Positions 1 through 6,463 of a DNA stretch of 13,439 bases are shown one piece after another. Where the stretch lies: assembly GCA_045616945.1 (NCBI GenBank), contig JAZLHR010000027.1:1-13439 (forward strand), read 5' to 3'. The DNA is from UBA6987 sp045616945. GTDB lineage: Bacteria > Bacillota > Clostridia > Lachnospirales > Lachnospiraceae. Position numbers and translations under genes: made by a program. Every line of letters starts with the position of its first letter. Position 1 is the first letter of the stretch. The notes beneath the pieces were generated by a model. It was given only the letters and a program-made list of their open reading frames with translations, was not told the origin of the DNA and did not search any database.

Positions 1-132
1 CATCTAAGCGTGAAGCCCCCCTCAAGATGAGATATCCTTTAAGACCCCTTGAAGACGACGAGGTTGATAGGGCAGAGGTGGAAGTGCAGTAATGCATGGA
101 GCTGACTGTTACTAATCGGTCGTAAACTTGAT
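1..132 (+). rRNA. 23S ribosomal RNA, 3' end (partial)
   Basis: The first ~130 bases match the conserved 3' end of bacterial 23S rRNA: the CATCTAAGCGTGAAGCC block near base 1, GTTGATAGG near 63, the AGTGCAGTAATGCATGGAGC segment near 84-103 and ACTAATCGGTCG near 111-122, which precedes the final closing helix. The 5' part lies outside the window. The exact mature end is uncertain by a few bases, because the partner strand of the terminal helix (expected to pair with GTAAACTTGATC) is not visible. The gene is followed within 50 bases by an intrinsic terminator, with no 5S gene between. Confidence 0.95.
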
Positions 133-179
133 CTAGAGAAGGTTTTTCTTGACAGAGCTTCATCTTCGAAGTGCAGCTG

Positions 180-216
180 AAAAGCCGGCATTGCCCAGTG
201 CAGTGTCGGCTTTTTT
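180..216 (+). terminator. Intrinsic terminator of the rRNA operon
   Basis: An 11-bp stem pairs 183-193 (AGCCGGCATTG) with 201-211 (CAGTGTCGGCT), including two G-U pairs. The loop is 7 nt (194-200) and is followed by a T-tract at 211-216. An A-run just upstream can extend the stem. It lies about 50 bases after the 23S end, so it most likely ends the rRNA transcript. Confidence 0.9.
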
Positions 217-314
217 GTATTCTGTCCCGGAAGAGTATTCTCTCCCGACAGATATCGTATTCTTCCGCGGCTTTCCCGGTACTTTTGACGGAGAAGGTCA
301 CGTTTCTGTTTTTC

Positions 315-343
315 TTGCATTTATTTCCATATTTTGTTATAGT
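315..343 (+). promoter_or_regulatory. Predicted sigma-A promoter with extended -10
   Basis: TTGCAT (315-320) is a weak -35. A 17-nt spacer leads to TATAGT (338-343), which matches the TATAAT consensus at 5 of 6 positions. TG at 335-336, one base before the -10, gives the extended -10 TGn motif, which can compensate for a weak -35. Transcription would begin near 350, leaving a leader of about 145 nt before the gene at 494. The call rests on sequence pattern alone. Confidence 0.5.
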
Positions 344-477
344 TAGGCGGGGCTTTATGCGCTGCTCGTTTCTGTGTGCGTGCTTCCTGTGCCCCGCATG
401 GATTTCCGGGGACCTTTGCGGTCTCTGCCTATTGTTTTTCCTGCTTTGTTTCGTTTTTGCAGTAACGCATTAATCAT

Positions 478-484
478 AAAGGAG
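478..484 (+). promoter_or_regulatory. Shine-Dalgarno deciding the start at 494
   Basis: AAAGGAG ends directly before an in-frame ATG at 485 and 9 bases before the ATG at 494. The first is too close to be used, so 494 is the likely start. The open frame runs upstream to an ATG at 374, but that codon has no comparable SD sequence. Confidence 0.8.
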
Positions 485-493
485 ATGAACAAA

Positions 494-1717
494 ATGCTGA
501 TTCATGAACAACCGACCTCTCAGGGTATGCTCAATGCTTTGAAGCGTGCCCATCAGCTGCGTGACCTGAAATGGACGCCTATTGCCAAAATGCCGATGAC
601 CGTTCGCTATGCCCGGGACGGTGCACCGGTAAGTGAGTGGGTTAAGGGAAAATGGCCCGTATGGAAGCCTCAGCACGGTATCCCTTATTCCTCAGTTCGT
701 ATCCCCGAAAAATTTGTCGGCTGGAACGTTTCCATCGAGACCTATATGACCGCTTTGAAAAATCCCAAGAGCGTTCTTTACACCCGTGACCTGACCGGCT
801 GCGGTGAGCGTCAGAGCTCCTGGTACGGAAGCGTGTGCTCCGCCTATGTTTCCTACGTTTACAATCTGCGCGGACGTACCGTCTGCGGCCGCTGGCCGAA
901 GCGCCCCGACATGGAATTCATCGAGGACGGCTGCGCGGCAAAGGCACATCTGCTGTACGGTCTGCTCAGCAAGAGCCATGTGATGGTGATTACGGATGTC
1001 GTCCGTGACGAGAACGATCAGGTGGTCGAGATCGAAGTCAGTGAAGAGACTCTGCCGCAGATCATCGCGACGCGTTATACTCCCGAGGAATTCGATCACT
1101 GCGTGACCCCGAAGTATCGTATGTTCAAGTATCTGAATATCAATCAGGTCACCTATACCCCTTCTCCCTTCGTGCATGTAGAAGGCGACCCCGAACTTCC
1201 GGCACCCTTTATCAATCCGGTACTGCTTCCCGATTACGGTGATAAGGCCAATTACCGTCTGGGCGAAATTGTTGAGCTGAATGTGATGCAGGACGGCTGG
1301 GACAAGCTGGTTGTCGAGCATGAAGACGGCAAGATCACTTTCTGCTCCGAACTTTCCGGCAAAGGCGTGGTCGCTGTGAAGCCTGCCCGTCCCGGTTTCT
1401 ATTCCGCATGGTGCGAGAAAGACGGCGAAAAGAGCCCTGCGGTCCGCTTCTGCATGACCGACCTGCATATCGAACTGGAAAAGACGGATGCCGGATATCT
1501 TGTGAAGCTTCCGACGGATGTGTCCCCCAAGATCGTCTATGCATACCGCCTGAGTGACATGGGCACGACCGGCTGCTATGAGCTGTCCGATGAACAGATC
1601 GCCGCAGGTGAATATCTCCTGAATGAACTGCCGCCCGAACAGTACGAGGTCCGCGTGACCGTCGGCAATGAGTTCGGCGATTATAACGGCTATTCCGAAC
1701 ATTTCACCGTTGAATGA
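494..1717 (+). CDS. Uncharacterised NlpC/P60-like (papain-fold) protein with two C-terminal beta-rich segments
   Basis: I do not recognise this 407-residue protein as a named family. What is visible: around residues 111-124 a motif YGSVCSAYVSYVYN resembles the nucleophile helix of NlpC/P60 cysteine peptidases (C115). About 45 residues on, KSHVMVITDVV (H162) resembles the HVxI(Y/V) histidine strand, so the N-terminal ~210 residues may be a papain-like fold cleaving or binding peptide or amide bonds. Residues ~250-320 and ~321-407 are rich in alternating hydrophobic strands and could be two small beta-sandwich (Ig-like) domains. There is no signal peptide or membrane segment from the chosen start, which is unexpected for a wall peptidase. 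Arg codons are 11 CGT, 7 CGC, 1 CGG and no AGA/AGG, unlike the fmt operon, suggesting strong expression. ackA starts 63 bases downstream, so co-transcription is possible. The enzymatic role is inference; the reading frame itself is secure. Confidence 0.85.
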   Translation: MLIHEQPTSQGMLNALKRAHQLRDLKWTPIAKMPMTVRYARDGAPVSEWVKGKWPVWKPQHGIPYSSVRIPEKFVGWNVSIETYMTALKNPKSVLYTRDLTGCGERQSSWYGSVCSAYVSYVYNLRGRTVCGRWPKRPDMEFIEDGCAAKAHLLYGLLSKSHVMVITDVVRDENDQVVEIEVSEETLPQIIATRYTPEEFDHCVTPKYRMFKYLNINQVTYTPSPFVHVEGDPELPAPFINPVLLPDYGDKANYRLGEIVELNVMQDGWDKLVVEHEDGKITFCSELSGKGVVAVKPARPGFYSAWCEKDGEKSPAVRFCMTDLHIELEKTDAGYLVKLPTDVSPKIVYAYRLSDMGTTGCYELSDEQIAAGEYLLNELPPEQYEVRVTVGNEFGDYNGYSEHFTVE

Positions 1718-1780
1718 CACGAACATCCTTTTCTGAGGCTCCGGCCCCGGAAATAACTAACAACAGGGAGGAATCCATTT

Positions 1781-2974
1781 ATGAAAGTATTAGTAATCAA
1801 TTGCGGCAGCTCGTCTCTGAAATATCAGCTGATCGATTCCGAGACCGAGCAGGTCATGGCCAAGGGCCTCTGCGAGAGAATCGGTCTTGACGGGCGCCTG
1901 ACCCATACGCCTGCCGGTGGGACCAAGCATGTATATGACGATCCGCTGCCTACCCATGTCAATGCTGTCAGCAGCGTTCTGGCCAAGCTGACCGATCCCG
2001 AGGTCGGGGTGATCAAATCCCTTTCCGAGATCGGTGCCGTCGGCCACCGTATCGTTCACGGCGGAGAGAAGTTCACTTCCTCTATCCTTTTGACTGAAGA
2101 AGCCATCGCGGGAGTTGAAGAGTGCAGCGAACTGGCTCCTCTGCACAATCCGGCCAACCTGATCGGTATCCGTGCCTGCCAGGAACTGATGCCTGGCGTA
2201 CCGATGGTGGGCGTTTTCGATACCGCTTTCCATCAGACCATGCCCAAGAAGGCTTTCCTGTACAGCATTCCTTACAAATATTATGAGCAGTACGGTATCC
2301 GCCGTTACGGCTTCCACGGTACCTCCCACAGCTTCGTTTCCAAGCGCGCTGCGGAGATCCTCGGCAAGAAGCCCGAAGATCTGAAGACCATCGTCTGCCA
2401 CCTGGGCAGCGGTGCCAGCCTCTGCGCCGTTAAGTACGGCAAATCCGTCGATACTTCCATGGGATTCACTCCTCTGGAAGGTATCACGATGGGAACCCGT
2501 TCCGGCAGCCTGGATCCTGCTATCGTTGAATTCATCGCCGGCAAGGAAAACAAGACGGTTGCCGAGGTACTGAAGATCCTGAACAACGAATCCGGCGTAC
2601 AGGGGATTTCCGGTGTTTCCCGTGACTTCCGTGATCTGGCGGATGCCGCCAAGGACGGCAATCAGCGCGCACAGGATGCTCTGGATGTATTCTCCTACAG
2701 AGTTGCCAAGTTCATCGGCTACTACGCAGCTGCCATGAACGGTGTGGATGTGATCGTATTTACGGCCGGTGTCGGCGAGAACGACAAGTCCGTTCGTGCC
2801 GCTGTGCTGTCCTATCTGGGCTATCTGGGCGTAACGCTGGATGAAAAGGCCAATGACTTCCGCGGTGAGGAGAGAATCATCTCCACGGCCGATTCCAAGG
2901 TCACCGCGGTGGTGGTGCCTACCAACGAAGAACTGGCAATCGCCCGCGAGACCGTGGCTATCGTGAACGCCTGA
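1781..2974 (+). CDS. ackA: Acetate kinase
   Basis: The enzyme interconverts acetyl phosphate plus ADP and acetate plus ATP, the ATP-yielding last step of acetate fermentation in the cytosol. The full-length 397-residue protein carries the ASKHA-fold signatures: N-terminal VINCGSSSLKY (N7), GHRIVHGG (R90), FDTAFHQTMP (D147), YGFHGTSH (H179), HLGSGAS, GITMGTRSGSLDP (R240), FTAGVGEN and NEE (E383). These match the catalytic residues N7, R91, D148, H180, R241 and E384 of the Methanosarcina enzyme with an offset of at most one. An AGGGAGG Shine-Dalgarno lies about 9 bases before the ATG. Codon use is of the highly expressed type. Unusually, phosphotransacetylase (pta), its usual neighbour, is not beside it. 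The upstream gene is the NlpC/P60-like protein, and a hairpin follows the stop codon. Confidence 0.98.
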   Translation: MKVLVINCGSSSLKYQLIDSETEQVMAKGLCERIGLDGRLTHTPAGGTKHVYDDPLPTHVNAVSSVLAKLTDPEVGVIKSLSEIGAVGHRIVHGGEKFTSSILLTEEAIAGVEECSELAPLHNPANLIGIRACQELMPGVPMVGVFDTAFHQTMPKKAFLYSIPYKYYEQYGIRRYGFHGTSHSFVSKRAAEILGKKPEDLKTIVCHLGSGASLCAVKYGKSVDTSMGFTPLEGITMGTRSGSLDPAIVEFIAGKENKTVAEVLKILNNESGVQGISGVSRDFRDLADAAKDGNQRAQDALDVFSYRVAKFIGYYAAAMNGVDVIVFTAGVGENDKSVRAAVLSYLGYLGVTLDEKANDFRGEERIISTADSKVTAVVVPTNEELAIARETVAIVNA

Positions 2975-2990
2975 GATTGATAATATCTGG

Positions 2991-3018
2991 GACAGGCCCG
3001 GCGCAGGCCGGGTCTGTC
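2991..3018 (+). terminator. GC-rich hairpin after ackA; weak or leaky terminator
   Basis: A 12-bp stem pairs 2991-3002 (GACAGGCCCGGC) with 3007-3018 (GCCGGGTCTGTC), with one G-U pair and a GCAG tetraloop. It is followed by TCTTATAG rather than a clean T-run. It could end the ackA transcript inefficiently, allow read-through into fmt, or protect the ackA mRNA 3' end. Confidence 0.6.
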
Positions 3019-3041
3019 TCTTATAGGGAGCGATGCCTCCC

Positions 3042-3047
3042 GGGGAG
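3042..3047 (+). promoter_or_regulatory. Shine-Dalgarno selecting a TTG start for fmt
   Basis: GGGGAG lies 8 bases before TTG at 3056. That start gives the canonical Fmt N-terminus MKVIFMGTPDF. The next ATG (3071) would remove the first beta strand, so TTG is the supported start. Confidence 0.8.
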
Positions 3048-3055
3048 ACAGCAGT

Positions 3056-3994
3056 TTGAAGGTCATTTTTATGGGAACGCCCGATTTCAGCGTTCCGGTT
3101 TTAGAAAAGCTGGCCGAGGCCGGCCATGAGATCGTTTTGGTGGTAACACAGCCGGACCGTCAGAAAGGGCGGGGGAAGGCTGTGCAGTATTCTCCTGTGA
3201 AGGAAGCAGCTTTGGCACACGGTTTTCCCGTGTTTCAGCCGGTAAAGCTGCGCCAGCCTGAAGCAGTGGCCGAACTGGCCGGGTATCCGGCAGATGTGGC
3301 TGTGGTCGTGGCATTCGGGCAGATCCTTCCCCAGTCCGTATTGGATATGCCGCGGCTTGGCTGTGTGAATGTCCATGCGTCGCTGCTGCCGATGTACCGC
3401 GGGGCAGATCCGATCCAGGCGGTGATCCTGGACGGCTGCGAAAAGACCGGCGTGACTGTGATGCAGATGGATGCGGGACTGGATACCGGCGATATTTTGA
3501 TGCAGAAGGAAATCATGCTGGCACCGGATGAGACCGGCGGCAGCTTGTACGATAAATTGTCGGCGATGGGGGCAGAGCTGATTCTGCCTGCGCTGGAGGG
3601 GCTGGAAAACGGCACGCTCCGGCCTGTAAAGCAGGATGGCGAGACCTGTTATGCCGGGATGCTGCGGAAGGAAATGGGCGAGATGGATTGGTCGCGTTCC
3701 GCCGCAGTCCTTGACAGGCAGGTGCGCGGGCTGAATCCCTGGCCGAGCGCTTATACGAGATTGGACGGGAAATTGCTGAAGATATGGAAGGCAAAGGTCC
3801 TGCCGGAAACGGTCCCGCCCGCCAATGCGATCCCCGGTACGGTCCTGACCGTGAGCAAAAAGAGCTTTACGGTGCAGACCGGCGAGGGAATCCTGGAGGT
3901 CTTATCTCTGCAGCCCGAAGGAAAAAAGGCAATGGATACCGATGCTTTCCTGCGGGGCTATCCTTTGACGCCGGGAACTTTGCTCGGCCGGTAA
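3056..3994 (+). CDS. fmt: Methionyl-tRNA formyltransferase
   Basis: Fmt transfers a formyl group from 10-formyltetrahydrofolate to Met-tRNA(fMet) in the cytosol, producing the initiator for translation. The 312-residue length is normal. The N-terminal Rossmann-like formyltransferase domain (~1-205) has FMGTPDFSVP, the NVHASLLP motif with N105 and H107, and MDAGLDTGD with D143, matching the family's Asn-His-Asp catalytic set. The C-terminal tRNA-binding domain contains DRQVRGLNPWPSAYT. One small oddity is RGADPIQ, where most relatives have RGAAPIQ. Translation starts at TTG, which may limit expression. fmt opens the long operon, and rsmB begins 25 bases after its stop. The usual upstream partners priA and def are absent, ackA standing there instead. 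Confidence 0.98.
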   Translation: MKVIFMGTPDFSVPVLEKLAEAGHEIVLVVTQPDRQKGRGKAVQYSPVKEAALAHGFPVFQPVKLRQPEAVAELAGYPADVAVVVAFGQILPQSVLDMPRLGCVNVHASLLPMYRGADPIQAVILDGCEKTGVTVMQMDAGLDTGDILMQKEIMLAPDETGGSLYDKLSAMGAELILPALEGLENGTLRPVKQDGETCYAGMLRKEMGEMDWSRSAAVLDRQVRGLNPWPSAYTRLDGKLLKIWKAKVLPETVPPANAIPGTVLTVSKKSFTVQTGEGILEVLSLQPEGKKAMDTDAFLRGYPLTPGTLLGR

Positions 3995-4019
3995 CAATCA
4001 TTTGAAAACGGAGTGATCC

Positions 4020-5399
4020 ATGACAGTCAGAGCCGTGTGCGAAAACATTCTGGAAGAGGTGCTGGAGAAGGACGGGCAGAGCCACCGTCTTTTGCAGCAG
4101 GCTTTCCGTACTCACCCGGAGCTGACTGCCAGAGACCGCCGTTTTGTGACAAGGCTGGTGCGGGGAACGCTGGAAGAGCTTCTGCTGCTGGATGAACGCC
4201 TGGCGCTCCTGATGAAGCTGCCGGTCCGCAAGCTGAAGCCTTATATCCGGACGCTGCTCCGACTCAGTCTCTATCAGCTCTTTTTTATGGAAGATGTGCC
4301 GGCCTCCGCAGTCTGCAACGAGGCTGTCAAGCTGGTGAAGGCCTCCCCTTACCGGGATCTGGCCGGTTTTGTCAACGGTGTGCTGCGCAGCGCCGCCCGC
4401 AGGGAAGCGTGGCCGGAGCCTTCGGAGGCAGCCCGCTGCCGGATGCCGCAGGAACTGCTTTCCTTGCTGCAGCAATATTGGGGCAGGGCCGATGCGGAGA
4501 GAATGTGCATGCATTTCCTGCAGCCCAGTCCTTTGACGGTGCGCATCAACCCTGCGAGAACGGATGCCGCAGCCGTCAGAGCTGCTTTTGAAGCCGGCGG
4601 GATGCTGTGCGGGGAAATCCCCGGCCTGCCGGAGGTGTTGTCGCTGCAGGCGCAGAAAGATCCTGCCGGGGAGGAAGCTGTCCCTTTTGAGCAGCAGACT
4701 CCTTTTCGGGACGGTCTGGTCCAGGTGCAGGATATCAGCTCTGTGCTGGCGGTCCGGGCAGCCGATCCGGGCGCCGGGATGCAGGTGCTGGATCTGTGTG
4801 CCGCGCCCGGCGGAAAATGTCTGCACGCGGCGCAGCTGATCGCGGCAGCGGAAAAAGACTGCGCGGTGCCTGTCCGCGGGTCCGTGCTGGCCTGTGATCT
4901 GACGGAACGGAAGGTCAGCCTGATCCGGGAAAATATCGCCCGCTGCGGCGCCGACAATATCCGTACGGAGGCTGCCGACGCGGCGGTGTTCCGGCCGGAA
5001 AGAGAAGGAAAATACGATCTGGTCATCGCCGACCTGCCCTGCTCGGGGCTCGGGGTGATCGGCCGGAAGCCGGAGATCCGCTACCGCGTGACGGGGGCGC
5101 AGATCCGGGAGCTTGCTGCATTGCAGAGGTCCATTCTGCAGAATGCAGTCCGGTATGTGAAGCCGGGCGGGCTTCTGCTGTTTTCGACCTGTACGGTCAC
5201 AAAAGAAGAAAATGAGGAGAACGCGGCATATCTGCGGGGACTGCCCTGCCTGGAGCCGGTGGATTTTTCGGACAGGATGCCGGAATATCTGCGGCAGTAT
5301 ATCCGGGAGCAGACCTTGCAGCTGCTTCCGGGAAGGGAGGATACGGATGGCTTCTTTATCTGCCTGATGCGCAGAAAGCAGACGTCCGGAGAAAAATGA
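4020..5399 (+). CDS. rsmB: 16S rRNA (cytosine(967)-C(5))-methyltransferase RsmB
   Basis: RsmB uses S-adenosylmethionine to methylate C967 of 16S rRNA (E. coli numbering). The 459-residue protein has an N-terminal NusB-like RNA-binding domain (~1-140), a linker, and a C-terminal Rossmann methyltransferase domain. The SAM-binding motif is DLCAAPGGK (258-266). The two catalytic cysteines sit in DLPCSGLG (C341) and FSTCTVTKEENE (C391, the predicted nucleophile). The C-terminus QLLPGREDTDGFF is typical of the family. A GGAG Shine-Dalgarno lies a few bases before the ATG. The stop codon overlaps the rlmN start (ATGA), which suggests translational coupling of two rRNA methyltransferases. Other m5C RNA methyltransferases share the catalytic domain, but the NusB-like domain and the position after fmt favour RsmB. 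Confidence 0.96.
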   Translation: MTVRAVCENILEEVLEKDGQSHRLLQQAFRTHPELTARDRRFVTRLVRGTLEELLLLDERLALLMKLPVRKLKPYIRTLLRLSLYQLFFMEDVPASAVCNEAVKLVKASPYRDLAGFVNGVLRSAARREAWPEPSEAARCRMPQELLSLLQQYWGRADAERMCMHFLQPSPLTVRINPARTDAAAVRAAFEAGGMLCGEIPGLPEVLSLQAQKDPAGEEAVPFEQQTPFRDGLVQVQDISSVLAVRAADPGAGMQVLDLCAAPGGKCLHAAQLIAAAEKDCAVPVRGSVLACDLTERKVSLIRENIARCGADNIRTEAADAAVFRPEREGKYDLVIADLPCSGLGVIGRKPEIRYRVTGAQIRELAALQRSILQNAVRYVKPGGLLLFSTCTVTKEENEENAAYLRGLPCLEPVDFSDRMPEYLRQYIREQTLQLLPGREDTDGFFICLMRRKQTSGEK

Positions 5400-6463
5400 C
5401 GGAACAGAAAAGCGATTTACGTTCCCTTTCCATGGAACAGATCCGGCAGCTCCTGACAGGCTGGGGCCAGCCATCCTTCCGTGCGGCGCAGCTGTTTGAC
5501 TGGCTGCATGTGAAGATGGTGCGTTCCTTTGACGAGATGACCAATCTGCCCAAAGCGCTGCGCGGGCAGCTGGAGGAGCATTGCCGCCTGTCGAATCTGA
5601 CGGCGGAGCGGCGCTATATCTCCCGACAGGACGGAACGCGGAAATATGTTTTCGTGCTTCCGGACGGAAATGCGATCGAAAGTGTTTTGATGCTGCATGA
5701 TTACGGCACCACGGTCTGCATATCCTCACAGGTCGGCTGCCGGATGGGCTGCCGTTTCTGTGCCTCCACGCTGGAGGGACTGGCGAGAAATCTGCTGCCC
5801 GGGGAAATGCTGGAGGAAATTTACGAGATACACCGCGATATCGGACAAAGGATCTCTCATGTAGTGGTGATGGGAACCGGTGAGCCGTTGGACAACCGGG
5901 AAAATCTGCTGATGTTTCTGAAACTGCTGACCGATCCGAAGGGCTACGGGCTCAGCGAGCGGAACATCACGGTCTCCACCTGCGGTCTGGTCCCCGGAAT
6001 CCTGGCGCTTGCGGAGGAAAAGCTGCAGATCACGCTTGCCCTTTCGCTGCATGCGCCCAACGATGCGATCCGCAGAACGATGATGCCGGTCGCGGAAGCT
6101 TATACGATGGAGGAAACTCTGGCCGCCTGCGATGAATATTTCCGGAAAACAGGCCGGCGGATGAGTTATGAATACAGTCTGGTGCGGGGAGTCAACGACC
6201 GCGAATGCGATGCGGCGGAACTTTCAAAGCGTCTGAGGGGGAAAAACTGTCATGTCAATTTGATCCCCATCAATCCCATCCGGGAGAGAAGCTACGAAGC
6301 ACCGGAGGAAAGCCGGGCAATGGCATTTAAGTCAGTGCTTGAAAATAACGGAATCAATGCTACAATCAGACGGAAAATGGGCGCGGACATAGACAGTGCC
6401 TGCGGCCAGCTTCGTCTGAGGCGCAAGTCTGAAACGGGCAGCAGCCCGGGAGGAACGGAATGA
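5396..6463 (+). CDS. rlmN: 23S rRNA (adenine(2503)-C(2))-methyltransferase / tRNA m2A methyltransferase RlmN
   Basis: This radical-SAM enzyme methylates C2 of A2503 in 23S rRNA, near the peptide exit tunnel, and, as shown in E. coli, A37 of some tRNAs. The 355-residue protein shows the cluster motif CRMGCRFC with C115, C119 and C122 binding the [4Fe-4S] cluster. C108 lies seven residues before C115, matching E. coli C118, and C336 in DIDSACGQL corresponds to the methyl-carrying C355. GTGEP (160-164) is the SAM-binding motif. It therefore has all essential residues. Cfr-type resistance enzymes are close relatives, but the core-operon location and motif context fit RlmN. It overlaps rsmB upstream and the phosphatase downstream by ATGA junctions. 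Confidence 0.97.
   Translation: MTEQKSDLRSLSMEQIRQLLTGWGQPSFRAAQLFDWLHVKMVRSFDEMTNLPKALRGQLEEHCRLSNLTAERRYISRQDGTRKYVFVLPDGNAIESVLMLHDYGTTVCISSQVGCRMGCRFCASTLEGLARNLLPGEMLEEIYEIHRDIGQRISHVVVMGTGEPLDNRENLLMFLKLLTDPKGYGLSERNITVSTCGLVPGILALAEEKLQITLALSLHAPNDAIRRTMMPVAEAYTMEETLAACDEYFRKTGRRMSYEYSLVRGVNDRECDAAELSKRLRGKNCHVNLIPINPIRERSYEAPEESRAMAFKSVLENNGINATIRRKMGADIDSACGQLRLRRKSETGSSPGGTE

Larger units (their letters stand above)
217..493. other. Intergenic region between rRNA terminator and the NlpC/P60-like gene
   Basis: This ~277-base stretch holds no convincing gene. Short open frames on both strands lack a suitable ribosome binding site and recognisable composition, and no tRNA or 5S rRNA fold is apparent. 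It does contain a predicted extended -10 promoter at 315-343. Downstream of that is a leader of about 145 nt in which GCGGGGC at 347-353 is perfectly complementary to GCCCCGC at 391-397. A smaller GACC/GGTC hairpin candidate lies near 410-424. I recognise no known riboswitch class. Confidence 0.7.

Noticed and set aside
133..180. Possible 5S rRNA or tRNA gene between 23S and the terminator
   Set aside because: The space is under 50 bases, too short for either, and shows no matching conserved sequence.
285..290. TTGACG as a -35 box
   Set aside because: No -10-like hexamer lies 16-18 bases downstream. The TTGCAT/TATAGT pair further on is better.
374..493. Upstream in-frame extension of the gene at 494 starting at ATG 374
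   Set aside because: It has no SD sequence, it lies in the leader after the predicted promoter, and the encoded stretch is not a convincing signal peptide. AAAGGAG points to 494.
692..1726. Minus-strand open frame of 344 codons opposite the NlpC/P60-like gene
   Set aside because: The plus-strand frame has an excellent SD, a Cys/His motif pair and coherent codon bias. The antisense frame has none of these.
3867..5729. Long minus-strand open frame (about 620 codons) opposite fmt end, rsmB and rlmN start
   Set aside because: It lies antisense to strongly conserved genes, its translation is rich in Arg, Pro, Ser and His with no motif, and it has no supporting ribosome binding site. It is a by-product of GC-rich codon use.
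5396..6463. Cfr-type antibiotic resistance methyltransferase instead of RlmN
   Set aside because: The gene sits in the conserved housekeeping cluster between rsmB and the PP2C gene, and its motifs and length fit RlmN.
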